NCBI GenBank assembly: GCA_019359355.1 | Contig: JAHHHM010000029.1 | Coordinates: 1 to 64,000, forward strand | Origin: Microcoleus vaginatus WJT46-NPBG5 | GTDB taxonomy: Bacteria; Cyanobacteriota; Cyanobacteriia; Cyanobacteriales; Oscillatoriaceae | DNA length: 64,000 bases | Reading direction: 5' to 3' | Part shown: one piece after another, positions 17,952-27,156 of the stretch | Position numbering within the stretch: the stretch's first letter is position 1 | How the letters are laid out: each line of letters starts with the position of its first letter | Notes under the pieces: generated by a model | What the model was told of the DNA's origin: nothing | Databases searched by the model: none | Seen by the model: only the letters and a program-made list of their open reading frames with translations | Program-made: the position numbers and the translations under genes

Positions 17952-19286
17952 TTACCCCACCAACAAATTCTCTTCTGGATAGCGGATCGCGCTAGGTTTG
18001 GGGTCTCCCAGAATCGCACTCATTAAGAGCAATATCCCCACCCGACCGATGTACATTGTGGTGATTATAACCAGTTCAGGGAACAGTGAAAGCTTAGCGG
18101 TGATGCCGGTGGACAGGCCAACCGTAGCAAACGCCGACACAACCTCAAGCAGAATATCGATAAATCCAATATTTTTCTCAAACAGGGCAATTAAAACGGT
18201 TGCAATAATCACTACCAGCATTGAACCGACCTGTACAGCAACCGCTTTCAAAATCAGTGCGGGTGGGATCTGGCGCTGATAAGCCAGCACTTCTTCTTTC
18301 CCTTGGAGCACCGCTTTGGTGCAGTTGAATAAAATCCTGACGGTGGTTGTTTTAATTCCGCCGCCGGTACTGCCGGGACTCGCACCCATAAACATCAGGG
18401 CAATCGTAAGCCACAGGCCGGCGTTGGTCATTTTCCCATAGTCAACGGTATTAAACCCTGCTGTGCGCGGCACGACGGATTGAAACCAAGCTGCCATGAG
18501 CTTATTGCCGAAGCTTAAAGGCGCAAAGGTTCCTGGATTGTTGAATTCTGTGAGAAAAAAGCCGATGGTTCCTACTATTAAAAGAAAAATCGTTGTACTT
18601 GTAACTACCTTAAAGTTTAAAGAAAATACGTTGCAAGTTGAGTTTTTCTGAATGCGGTCGCGCACCCACAAAAATACTTCCATAATCACTTGATAGCCAA
18701 TCCCTCCCAGGATAATCAAAATGCTAATCACGAAATTGACCAAAGGAGAATTGACATAATTGATCAAATTATTGGAAAAGAGACTGAATCCAGCATTGTT
18801 AAAAGCATTGATACTGTGAAAGATTGAAAGCCATAGTCCCCGGCTGAAGCCGAAGTCTGGTACGAAAGCAGGAAGCAGCAAGAAAATGCCAGTGATTTCA
18901 ATAATGACGATCATGGCAATAATCGAGCGAACTAAATCGCCAGCGCCGGCTAACCCTGGCTGATCTAAAGATTGTTGAACTGCCAGTTTATCTCGCAATC
19001 CCAACCGCCGACCCACCAGTAAGATCAGAACGGTTGTGGCCGTCATGTATCCTAAACCGCCCACCTGAACGAGGCAAACCATAATCAGCTGGCCCCAAAA
19101 CGAATAAAACTTCCCAACATCAACCACAGATAAACCCGTCACACAGACGCAAGATGTGGTGGTAAATAATGCTGTGACTGGATCGCTCCATGTTCCATCA
19201 CTCGTTGAGAAAGGCAGGGTCAGCAGGATAGTACCAATGGCAAGAAGAGCCAAAAATCCCAAGCAAATCGTTCTAGAGATTGTCAT
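17952..19286 (-). CDS. ktrB: KtrB: K+-translocating membrane subunit (TrkH/KtrB family)
   Basis: The 444-residue ion channel subunit has four M1-P-M2 repeats. The first selectivity segment TTTSCVCVTGLSVVD, the GGIGYQVIMEVF loop, and GASPGSTGGGIKTTT are visible, with about eight to ten transmembrane helices. With KtrA it takes up potassium, important for turgor and salt shock; cyanobacterial Ktr also uses KtrE, which is not seen here. ATG 19286. It lies 77 bp downstream of tenA on the same strand and 160 bp before ktrA. Confidence 0.94.
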   Translation of the reverse strand: MTISRTICLGFLALLAIGTILLTLPFSTSDGTWSDPVTALFTTTSCVCVTGLSVVDVGKFYSFWGQLIMVCLVQVGGLGYMTATTVLILLVGRRLGLRDKLAVQQSLDQPGLAGAGDLVRSIIAMIVIIEITGIFLLLPAFVPDFGFSRGLWLSIFHSINAFNNAGFSLFSNNLINYVNSPLVNFVISILIILGGIGYQVIMEVFLWVRDRIQKNSTCNVFSLNFKVVTSTTIFLLIVGTIGFFLTEFNNPGTFAPLSFGNKLMAAWFQSVVPRTAGFNTVDYGKMTNAGLWLTIALMFMGASPGSTGGGIKTTTVRILFNCTKAVLQGKEEVLAYQRQIPPALILKAVAVQVGSMLVVIIATVLIALFEKNIGFIDILLEVVSAFATVGLSTGITAKLSLFPELVIITTMYIGRVGILLLMSAILGDPKPSAIRYPEENLLVG

Positions 19287-19363
19287 GAAGCGGGGTTAGT
19301 TGAGAGTCTGAGTCCCAGGTACTCAATGAATATTTATAAAGCTTACTCCTGAGTGATCTCTTT

Positions 19364-19993
19364 TTAATGATCGGCACTTTCCCACGCTGCCTGAAAGAAA
19401 TCTCGCTCGCACAGCATGGCGTAGCGATAAGTCGAATGTGTCGCCGGCAGCGCTTCAGCATAGCGGTCTAGCAAGCGTTCTAGCTGTTCGGCCAGCGGCT
19501 CAAATTCCGGGCTGCTGTAGGTGCGAATCCAGCCGGCATAGGGATGATCGGGAATGCCCTCTTTAGCGATTTGCCGGCCTAAAAAGGCATACAGTCGCAT
19601 ACACGGGGCCATTGCCGCCGCAATCAGGCCGGCTTCATGACTCCAAGCGGTGGCCATCAAAAAGTCGGTGTAGCGACGCGTAGCGGGTGCCGGTTCCGTT
19701 TCACGCAAGTCTGCGCCCCACTCAACTGCATAGCCTTGATGCAGCTTGAGTTCTTCTAAAACGCCGCCGGCAAGGGCGTGGAACACTTCAAACGCCTCCC
19801 AGTCAGGCGCTTTTGCACCGGCAATACTATAGGCGCGGGCAAAGGATTCTAAGAAAAAGGCATCTTGTCCGACATAATAGGCAAACCGGCTTTTAGACAA
19901 AGTGCCGGTGGCAATTCCTTGGACAAACGGATGTTCCAGACAGGTAACTGCTAAATCTTCATTGGTTTGCCACAGTTCACTAGAAAGCGTCAT
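19364..19993 (-). CDS. tenA: TenA-family thiaminase II / aminopyrimidine aminohydrolase
   Basis: A 209-residue all-alpha enzyme. TenA hydrolyses aminopyrimidine breakdown products to HMP for thiamin salvage. Expected residues are present: Asp44 in YVGQDAFF, Cys131 in AMAPCMRLY, and a Glu in the final helix MLCERDFFQAAW. The single-Cys active-site form suggests the classical TenA_C type. There is no thiamin operon and no TPP riboswitch nearby, so the annotation rests on family identity. It is divergent from the tocopherol methyltransferase gene across 65 bp. Confidence 0.88.
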   Translation of the reverse strand: MTLSSELWQTNEDLAVTCLEHPFVQGIATGTLSKSRFAYYVGQDAFFLESFARAYSIAGAKAPDWEAFEVFHALAGGVLEELKLHQGYAVEWGADLRETEPAPATRRYTDFLMATAWSHEAGLIAAAMAPCMRLYAFLGRQIAKEGIPDHPYAGWIRTYSSPEFEPLAEQLERLLDRYAEALPATHSTYRYAMLCERDFFQAAWESADH

Positions 19994-20012
19994 GACTAAT
20001 TTGGGATTAGGG

Positions 20013-20032
20013 ATTTTAGATTAATCTAAAAT
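20013..20032. promoter_or_regulatory. Perfect 20-bp palindrome in a divergent promoter region
   Basis: ATTTTAGATT (20013-20022) and AATCTAAAAT (20023-20032) are exact complements with no spacer. They lie midway between the tenA and methyltransferase starts (65 bp apart). It could be an operator for both genes or a degenerate TTTAGATT repeat; a similar TTTAGATTT occurs near 9315. Confidence 0.4.
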
Positions 20033-20058
20033 TTACAATCTAAACTCTAAAATCGCCC

Positions 20059-20910
20059 ATGACTTCAACTCTAAATCAGCAAATTCAACAATTTTACGAC
20101 GCCTCTTCCGGTTTGTGGGAGCAAATTTGGGGAGAGCATATGCACCACGGTTACTATGGGCCAAATGGCACCTGGAAAAAAGAGCGCCGGCAAGCTCAAA
20201 TTGACCTAATTGAGGAATTGCTGAAATGGGCGCAAGTCGATTCAGCCCAGAAAATCCTTGATGTAGGCTGTGGAATTGGGGGCAGCACCCTTTATTTAGC
20301 CCAAAAGTTCAACGCCTCCGCCACCGGCATCACCCTCAGTCCTGTGCAAGCCGGTCGGGCAACTGAACGCGCCCAAGCTGCCGGCTGTAGTGAAACAACG
20401 CAATTTCAAGTGGCAGACGCCCTAAATATGCCCTTTGCAGACAATTCATTCGACTTAGTCTGGTCGCTAGAAAGTGGCGAACACATGGCAGATAAGCAGA
20501 AATTTTTACAAGAATGCTATCGAGTCTTGAAGCCGGGAGGGACCTTGATCTTTGTTACCTGGTGTCACCGGCCTACCGATGAACCTGCAGGTCCCCTGAC
20601 AGCCGATGAGCGAAAACACTTAGAGGAAATTTACCGCGTTTATCGTTTGCCCTATGTGATTTCGCTGCCAGACTATGAAGAAATCGCTCAACAGCAGAAA
20701 TTTCAAAAGATCCGCACCGCAGACTGGTCAGCCGCTGTGGCACCTTTCTGGGATGTTGTGATTGATTCAGCCTTCAACCCCACTGCTATTTTTGGTTTGT
20801 TAACCGCCGGTTGGTCAACCATCGAAGCCGCGCTTTCTCTCCATCTTATGAGTCGCGGCTATGAACGGGGGTTAGTTCGCTTTGGCTTGCTGACTGCCAC
20901 GAAATCCTAA
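20059..20910 (+). CDS. Gamma-tocopherol methyltransferase-like SAM methyltransferase
   Basis: A 283-residue class I methyltransferase. SAM motif I is ILDVGCGIGGSTLYLA (about 66-81); the typical N-terminal QFYDASSGLWEQIWGEHMHHG and the SLESGEHMADK motif match the gamma-tocopherol C-methyltransferase (VTE4) group. The family methylates gamma- to alpha-tocopherol, an antioxidant of photosynthetic membranes. A related phenol or sterol methyltransferase is possible. It has no transit peptide and a moderately hydrophobic C-terminus. It is divergent from tenA. Confidence 0.88.
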   Translation: MTSTLNQQIQQFYDASSGLWEQIWGEHMHHGYYGPNGTWKKERRQAQIDLIEELLKWAQVDSAQKILDVGCGIGGSTLYLAQKFNASATGITLSPVQAGRATERAQAAGCSETTQFQVADALNMPFADNSFDLVWSLESGEHMADKQKFLQECYRVLKPGGTLIFVTWCHRPTDEPAGPLTADERKHLEEIYRVYRLPYVISLPDYEEIAQQQKFQKIRTADWSAAVAPFWDVVIDSAFNPTAIFGLLTAGWSTIEAALSLHLMSRGYERGLVRFGLLTATKS

Positions 20911-21235
20911 GTTAAGCGATGTCACTGCTGAATCTCATCGGTTGTTTTTGACCCTCCGCCTTAACCGGCTGCTTTGAGCTTGATGCCCAATACCTGCTAA
21001 GTCTTTAAACCTACCCTTGTCAGCTTTCCCTCTTTCCTCCTTACAAGGGCCGGTTTTTTTTAGCCTGCCGGCAGCGCCCGATCATTTCTCGCTTTATTTC
21101 CTTTTCCCCCTCTCCCGCACGACTACGAAACTGACGCCTGATAAAGTAAGTCTGAGGGTGTATTGTGCTGCCGGCGCAATGTTTTGACCGTTCTGCTCCA
21201 TTTTGGCTATAAAATCACCGCCTGTTATAGAGTTG
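20911..21235. other. Intergenic region with terminator
   Basis: About 325 bases. The first half holds the methyltransferase terminator (21014-21061). The second half is T/C-rich and probably holds the promoter of the next gene. No open frame is supported. Confidence 0.45.
21014..21061 (+). terminator. Terminator after the methyltransferase
   Basis: CCCTTGT (21014-21020) pairs with ACAAGGG (21043-21049) across a 22-base pyrimidine-rich loop. CCGG and a T-tract of eight or more follow (from 21053). The loop is long but the T-tract is strong. Confidence 0.6.
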
Positions 21236-23254
21236 ATGAAATTTAAGGTGAATCACACAATTATCAATTTCTTGAAATCTTGCCAGAAGCGTCCAGCGAT
21301 GGCTTGGACGCTGTCTGTGCTGTGGTTATTTTTAATTTGCTGGCTGGCTTTTCTGTGGAATTTAGGCAAATTCGGCTTAATTGATGAAACGGAACCACTA
21401 TTTGCTGAAGCCGCCCGTCAGATGACCGTTACCGGCGATTGGATTACGCCGTATTTTAATGAGGAGACGCGCTTCGATAAGCCGCCATTAATTTACTGGC
21501 TGATGGCAATTTTTTATAAGATAGTTGGTGTTAATGAGTGGGCGGTACGCTTGCCATCAGCCTTATCGGCAATTGCTCTGGCCGGCTTAGGTTTTTACAC
21601 GTTGCGATACTTTACCCCGCAAAATCCCTTTTCCAATTCTGAGTTAGAAACTGAGCCGGCAGACACGATTTCTGAAAATTTAGACGCGCAAAAATCTTCT
21701 TCTGTTGAGCCGGCAAAACCTTGGTTAATTGCCCTCATTGGTTCATCTTTAATCGCCTTGAATCCCGAAACCATTGCTTGGGCGAGAGTGGGTGTTTCGG
21801 ATATGCTGCTCACCGGCTGTATGGGTTCGGCATTGCTAGTCTTTTTTATCGGCTATGCCAAAGCTGAAACCAGCCATTTGCCAGAAACGCATAAAAAAAA
21901 GCCTTTTCCTTTAAATTTTTTCCTATTTACTTCCCCGTGGTATCTCGCCTTTTATGTACTCGCTGCCTTGGCAATTCTCGCCAAAGGGCCGGTGGGAATT
22001 GTGCTGCCGGCATTAATTATTGCTGCTTTCTTACTTTACCTGGGTAATTTTCGAGAAGTTTGGCAGGAAATGCGACCGATTTGCGGCGCTATTTTGATGC
22101 TGGCTATCGCCCTACCTTGGTATATTTTAGTGATTTTAGCCAATGGAGAAGACTATATTAATTCGTTTTTTGGTTATCACAACTTGGAACGATTTACACG
22201 AGTCGTCAATCACCATTGGGCACCTTGGTATTTTTATTTTGTAGTCGTGCTAGTTGGGTTTGCACCGTGGTCTGTTTATTTGCCGGTAGCCATTGCGCGA
22301 CTACGCTTCTGGAAACGCTCGATTTGGCGGCGGCAACCGCGTTCCAATCAGTTAGGTTTATTTGCTTTATTTTGGTTTGCTGTCATTTTTGGCTTTTTCA
22401 CCATTGCAGTTACTAAATTACCCAGCTACGTCCTGCCTTTAATGCCGGCTGCTGCTATTTTAGTTGCTTTGCTTTGGGGCGATATCATCCTTTCCATTCC
22501 CACTAATTTTGCTAAAAACCAAGAAAGCAAAGCTGTAGAAATTACGCCAGATGAAAGTATCAAAGAACATTCCCCAAGTCAAACAAAATTTTATGCTAAG
22601 TTCTTAAACTTGACTTTTTGGCTAAATGTGGCTTTTTGGGCATTGGGTGCGGCAGCGTTTTTCTCTCATATTCTCTGGCTGAAAAAGGTCAAAGATCCAG
22701 CGATTCCCAATCTATCTGTAGTGATCCAGCAGTCGGGTTTACTGATAGCCGGCGGTGTGATTTGGGCGGCTGTTGCCGGTGCCGGCACGTTTGTCTTGCT
22801 GAGGCGAAAAAAACGCTGGCTTTGGACGGTTAATTTCGTGGGATTTCTCGCTTTTTTGATCTTTGCGATGATGCCGGCTTTTTTCCTGATGGATCGCTAC
22901 CGTCAGATGCCGCTGCGGCAACTCGCAGAAACCGTCATTCAAATCAAGCAACCCGGAGAAGAACTGGTGATGATTGGGTTTGAAAAACCAAGCTTGGTAT
23001 TTTACACGCGGCAGCCGGTGCAGTTTTTTCGGAGAGCGACATCAGGTGTGAAGTATATTAAAAACCTTCCTGAAACTCAAGCAGAGTCAACCTCTGTTTT
23101 GATGGTGGGATACCCTTCAAAATTTGAAGAGGGTGGGTTACGACCCAATCAATATACAGTTTTGGACAAAGCCGGCGCGTATCAACTTGTCCGAATCTCT
23201 AAACAAGTTGTTGCCAGGATTAATCAATCCGATCTATCCATTGACAAAAATTAA
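21236..23254 (+). CDS. Membrane glycosyltransferase, GT39/ArnT-like
   Basis: A 672-residue polytopic protein with about 11-13 transmembrane helices. GLIDETEPLFAEAARQM (about 48-64) carries the catalytic Asp-Glu pair in the first external loop, as in ArnT and protein mannosyltransferases, followed by FDKPPLIYWLMA. Such enzymes move a sugar from a polyprenyl phosphate donor to lipid or protein on the periplasmic side. The acceptor is unknown. An insert of charged residues (about 130-170) and a soluble C-terminal domain are present. I chose ATG 21236; an in-frame TTG at 21203 would add 11 residues. Confidence 0.88.
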   Translation: MKFKVNHTIINFLKSCQKRPAMAWTLSVLWLFLICWLAFLWNLGKFGLIDETEPLFAEAARQMTVTGDWITPYFNEETRFDKPPLIYWLMAIFYKIVGVNEWAVRLPSALSAIALAGLGFYTLRYFTPQNPFSNSELETEPADTISENLDAQKSSSVEPAKPWLIALIGSSLIALNPETIAWARVGVSDMLLTGCMGSALLVFFIGYAKAETSHLPETHKKKPFPLNFFLFTSPWYLAFYVLAALAILAKGPVGIVLPALIIAAFLLYLGNFREVWQEMRPICGAILMLAIALPWYILVILANGEDYINSFFGYHNLERFTRVVNHHWAPWYFYFVVVLVGFAPWSVYLPVAIARLRFWKRSIWRRQPRSNQLGLFALFWFAVIFGFFTIAVTKLPSYVLPLMPAAAILVALLWGDIILSIPTNFAKNQESKAVEITPDESIKEHSPSQTKFYAKFLNLTFWLNVAFWALGAAAFFSHILWLKKVKDPAIPNLSVVIQQSGLLIAGGVIWAAVAGAGTFVLLRRKKRWLWTVNFVGFLAFLIFAMMPAFFLMDRYRQMPLRQLAETVIQIKQPGEELVMIGFEKPSLVFYTRQPVQFFRRATSGVKYIKNLPETQAESTSVLMVGYPSKFEEGGLRPNQYTVLDKAGAYQLVRISKQVVARINQSDLSIDKN

Positions 23255-23303
23255 AAGCTGATCTTTTTCATCCCATCAGGAGTGAAAACCGGCTTCAGTG
23301 AAT

Positions 23304-23326
23304 CACGCAAATCAATGATCTGCGTG
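23304..23326. terminator. Hairpin between convergent genes
   Basis: CACGCAAATC, loop AAT, and GATCTGCGTG form a 10-bp arm with one mismatch, followed by CTTCTGTTTT. It lies between the glycosyltransferase and the convergent histidine kinase and may terminate the former. Confidence 0.5.
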
Positions 23327-23351
23327 CTTCTGTTTTAGCCAGAATTTTTCC

Positions 23352-26300
23352 TTAAGGCGAAATTCTTAAAGTCTGGTTAATTTGTTCTAATAAAGCCGCC
23401 ATTGACAAATTCGAGGGCAAAACTTGAGTCGCAATCTCCTTAAGAATTTGATTGATCTGAACGTCTGCCGGCTCGATTTTTTCGGAGACATTTCCAGGAT
23501 GACCCGAATAAAAAACACTTTGAGACGAAGAATTAATTTCATGCCCGTTCAAATTGCTCTGTGCAGATTGTAGGGCAACTTCTGATTTCCTTTCATAAGG
23601 CTGGTTAAACAAATTCCCTCCAGTTTTTCTTTCCAAATCACTTTGCTGGGTCAGTACCAAAATTGGAGGTTTAACTTCAAGTTGATTCAAATTAGCCAGT
23701 GCTTGTAAGAAGGCTGATTCGGGTTTAAGTTCTCGCCAGTAAATCAAGAGTAAATCGATACTTTGGTTTTGCAACTGTTGTAAAACTTCAGCCCAAGATC
23801 GGCTTGTCAACCCTCGAAATCCAGCGGTTTGAATATACTGAACGAGCGCTTGCTGCCAGTCACTTTTGAGGTCTATGTTTCCAGATCCCACAGGCACAGA
23901 AACCTGCAAATCTGGCAGAGTCGAGACATCCACCACTAAAATACTCGGCTTCCAGTTGCGGCCATCGGCAATTTGAATCACCTGCAATAAGGTAGACAGT
24001 GCCGGCCAAGAGGAATCAGAGTGTGGGGAAGCGTCATCTGTACTCCCTAACCAGGGATAAATTTGTAGAGGCCGGCATCCCGGTGCTAAGGTCACTTGAT
24101 TGGCGGCTTGAGTGGTTTTGCGATCAAGGGTGACGAGGGGCAAAGAGGCCAATTTACTGTGACGGATTAGTTGTTGTAGGTACTCCAGCGGATCGGCGAG
24201 TCCGGCGGTGGTATCGAGCAAGACAACATCAGGGTGCCAAACACGGGCTAGCAATTCTGCTTGTTCGAGATCATCGGCTTCTAGCACACGGTAATGATGC
24301 CGGTGCAATAAACTGTTGAGGTCTGCCATCATCTGCGGAATTTCATCACTCACCTTGGATGGATCGGGGTTAAGGGCGAGTGAAACCGAATTGGCACACA
24401 GACGCAGAACTGTTAGCTTGGCGGCGGGATTTTCCTTGGGCTGGGTTAGCTCAGTTAACTTGTGTCGCAATGCTTCAGGTTGCACCGGCAGCGTCAAAAA
24501 GCCATCCGCACTGTTTTGGTTGGCGAGTTCTTTTTCTGCTTGCGTTGCGGTGATGATCACGGGGATATGGCAAGTCCCCGAATCGGACTTGAGCAAAGTC
24601 AGCACATCCCACCCCGACAGTAGCGGCAGCACGGGATTGAGGAAAATCACCTCTGGACTAAACCGGCGGGCTTTTTCCAGTGCTTCTGTGCCGGCACGGG
24701 CTACCACCACGCGATAGCCTAAACTGCTGAGCTGTTCTGTCAACTCTTCGATAAACCGGGGAACGGTTTCCACGATCAGCACCAGACGATGTCGGTTGGC
24801 TGCCGGTTCTTCTAGCGGAGCCGCCGGTTGCGGTGGACACGGTGGCAGCAGCAAGGTAAATTGACTGCCTTCGGCTTCTTTAGAAACAAAGGTGACATCT
24901 CCACCATGCTGGCGGGCAAGACGCTGGGTTAATACCAGTCCCAACCCCGCACCCTCAAACCGGCGCGTTAGGGGATTTTCCAATTGCTGGAATTTTTGAA
25001 AGATTAGATGCTGTTTGTCGTTGGCTATACCAATGCCGGTATCCCAAACGGTAAAAGCAATCCAGCCTTCCCAGCGGCTAACTTTTAAGCCGGTTGCCCC
25101 GGTTGAATCTGTGAATTTGAAGGCGTTTGATAGCAGGTGGACGAGCATCTGTCGCAGGCGCAACTCATCGGCAACCAGTGTTTCCAGTCCCGGTTCGATT
25201 TCGATGGAAAACTGCGTTTCTAAAACGGGTTCGTCGTCCCTATCTCGCTCGCTCTCTGTATCCTGACGTTCTGAGGCCGATTGTTGCCAAGCTTGTTTGA
25301 AGGCGCGATCACAGACGCTGGTGATGTTCACCGGCTCTAAAATCAGTTCCATTTGACCTGTTTCGATGCGGGTGAGATCCAAAATGTCATTCACCACGGT
25401 CATCAAATGCCGCCCGCTTTGATAGATCAGTCGTGCATAACGGGCTTGGCGGTCGTTCAGTTCTCCAACTGAGCGGTCTTTGAGTAAGCTAGATAATCCT
25501 AAAACAGCCGTGAGCGGTGTTTTAAGTTCGTGACTAATACAGGCTAAAAATTCATCTTTTAACCGATTTAGCTGCACTAAATCTGCATTTTTCCCTGCCA
25601 GTTCTTTGGCGACTTGCTGGTGTTCTGTAACATCTTCTGCGAGTACCAACCACAGTCTTTCTTCTGATGGCGGAGTGAAGCTTGAAGCGTGGGTATTTGA
25701 TGCTTCGCCTTCATTTTTAATCGGTTCTTTCGAGCCGGCAAAGAATGAGAAAGGCTCCTCACCGGATGCCGTACCACTGCCCATTGAATGCACTTCGCCG
25801 GCAGATGATCGCTTCGCCGAGGGCCAGTGGGCAGTATACATTTGGCCCAGCCGTTCTTCTGGGCCGGCACTTTCTGAAGGTTCGGGTTTGGGGACAGCAA
25901 CGCCCAGTGGCATTTTCACAAACTGCCAAACTTTCTCTTGCCCAATTGGCAGGGAGCAAACGCCTAAGCTAGCTGCCAATTCTAAATCGAGCTGGCTCCA
26001 GTTGGTTACCGCGTTTTCACTCCCTATTTCATTTGTGTTTTCTTGACGCTGCCAGAGGGTATGTTTGAAGGTTTCAACGCTGGCAGTTTCTGGTTCGTTA
26101 CTTTCACTTTTTCCTGGGGATTTTTGTCTGGGTTTCCCTTTGTTTCCTTCCCAGTGAGCGGTAGTTTCCCAACCAGGAAACTCTGAAAATTGCCGGCTCC
26201 AGGCTAAATTGCAAGTGACGATTTCACCTGTATTGCTTTGCACGCATAGGGGTAATGGCAGGCGTTCTAGAAGTTGGATCAGGGAATTGAGGGTTTTGAA

Positions 26301-26837
26301 GTGGGACGTTTCAATGGTGAATGCCGGCTTATATTCTGCACTGTTTTCACTGCCAATGCCGGTTTCTAAATTGGGGGTTAAATGCTCTACCAAAAATTTT
26401 AATAACCGCCCGCGATCCAGGAGTCCTAAAAACTTGCCGGCGGCATCAACCAAAGCTAAATCGGGATTTGACTGCGCCTGCAGGTGTGGCCACAATTGAT
26501 TTAGGCTCAGACTCGCGCTCAGTGCAGTTAAGGGCTGGATCAGAGGTGGCCCTGTAGCCCACAGGGGTTGTTGCGGGTCTAAATCGCCAGAAAATGGGGT
26601 TCTCAGGTCTTTCCCTGCCTGAGATTCTTGTTGGGGGGATAACTGGCCGGTTATCAGATAGGGCAGGCAGTTCCGTAAGGATATGATGCCCAAGGGACAT
26701 TGATGCTCACTGACGATCACGATTTGATCGCACTGCCCTTGACGGAATATCTCTAGCACTGTTGCCAGCCGGGATGTCTGAGTTACAGTGGGCACAGAGG
26801 CTATAACTGTTTGCAGATAGGAAGTAGGGATTGACAT
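23352..26837 (-). CDS. CBS-domain hybrid histidine kinase with three receiver-like domains
   Basis: A 1161-residue protein. The N-terminal paired CBS domains (about 1-155; VPTVTQTSRLATVLEIF and LALVDAAGKFLGLLD) may sense adenyl nucleotides. A PAS-like segment (about 180-400) is interrupted by low-complexity sequence. HisKA has His436 in ISHELKTPL; the HATPase has DTGIGIA and GAGLGLVL. Three receiver-like domains follow. REC1 has Asn734 where Asp is expected (EVIFLNPVLP), REC2 keeps Asp875 (VVLLDTTAG), and REC3 has Tyr1033 (LLLIYWRE). There is no membrane segment, so it is cytosolic. ATG 26837 is preferred to GTG 26921. It is divergent from kaiA, which suggests but does not prove a clock link. 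Confidence 0.88.
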   Translation of the reverse strand: MSIPTSYLQTVIASVPTVTQTSRLATVLEIFRQGQCDQIVIVSEHQCPLGIISLRNCLPYLITGQLSPQQESQAGKDLRTPFSGDLDPQQPLWATGPPLIQPLTALSASLSLNQLWPHLQAQSNPDLALVDAAGKFLGLLDRGRLLKFLVEHLTPNLETGIGSENSAEYKPAFTIETSHFKTLNSLIQLLERLPLPLCVQSNTGEIVTCNLAWSRQFSEFPGWETTAHWEGNKGKPRQKSPGKSESNEPETASVETFKHTLWQRQENTNEIGSENAVTNWSQLDLELAASLGVCSLPIGQEKVWQFVKMPLGVAVPKPEPSESAGPEERLGQMYTAHWPSAKRSSAGEVHSMGSGTASGEEPFSFFAGSKEPIKNEGEASNTHASSFTPPSEERLWLVLAEDVTEHQQVAKELAGKNADLVQLNRLKDEFLACISHELKTPLTAVLGLSSLLKDRSVGELNDRQARYARLIYQSGRHLMTVVNDILDLTRIETGQMELILEPVNITSVCDRAFKQAWQQSASERQDTESERDRDDEPVLETQFSIEIEPGLETLVADELRLRQMLVHLLSNAFKFTDSTGATGLKVSRWEGWIAFTVWDTGIGIANDKQHLIFQKFQQLENPLTRRFEGAGLGLVLTQRLARQHGGDVTFVSKEAEGSQFTLLLPPCPPQPAAPLEEPAANRHRLVLIVETVPRFIEELTEQLSSLGYRVVVARAGTEALEKARRFSPEVIFLNPVLPLLSGWDVLTLLKSDSGTCHIPVIITATQAEKELANQNSADGFLTLPVQPEALRHKLTELTQPKENPAAKLTVLRLCANSVSLALNPDPSKVSDEIPQMMADLNSLLHRHHYRVLEADDLEQAELLARVWHPDVVLLDTTAGLADPLEYLQQLIRHSKLASLPLVTLDRKTTQAANQVTLAPGCRPLQIYPWLGSTDDASPHSDSSWPALSTLLQVIQIADGRNWKPSILVVDVSTLPDLQVSVPVGSGNIDLKSDWQQALVQYIQTAGFRGLTSRSWAEVLQQLQNQSIDLLLIYWRELKPESAFLQALANLNQLEVKPPILVLTQQSDLERKTGGNLFNQPYERKSEVALQSAQSNLNGHEINSSSQSVFYSGHPGNVSEKIEPADVQINQILKEIATQVLPSNLSMAALLEQINQTLRISP

Positions 26838-27156
26838 CACAAAAGTTGCATTTACAAATAAGTTACAGCCCCTACATATCGTGCGGTGGCAAGGGTTCGG
26901 CGCAGTCAAGCCGGTGGCCACACTTCGAGCCTTGGCTCAAAGCTCTCAATTGTGAGGGACAAAGGGCTTAGAAACTTGCAAGGGGGACAGCTCAATTATT
27001 ACTTGTTGGCGAGGAGATCGAACGCTTTGCCCTTACAATTGGTTACAATCAAGAGTTGAATATTGAAGCAAATATTAAGCTTCTGGTTTAGGCGGCTGTT
27101 GTTATCACAAATGCTGCAAGACAAACAGCAACTCTGTTCATTTATCGGCTACGTCT
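26838..27156. promoter_or_regulatory. Divergent promoter region between the CBS kinase and kaiA
   Basis: About 320 bases with no gene. TACAAT-like -10 boxes occur in CTTACAATTGGTTACAATC near 27033-27050, without a convincing -35 at normal spacing. It must carry the kaiA promoter and probably the kinase promoter. No palindrome stands out. Confidence 0.35.

Noticed and set aside
19287-19363. c-di-AMP (ydaO) riboswitch before ktrB
   Set aside because: The spacer is too short (77 bp) and shows none of the conserved elements.
26838-27156. ATG at 27111 as the kaiA start
   Set aside because: It is out of frame with the KaiA reading frame; the TTG at 27157 is the only fitting start.
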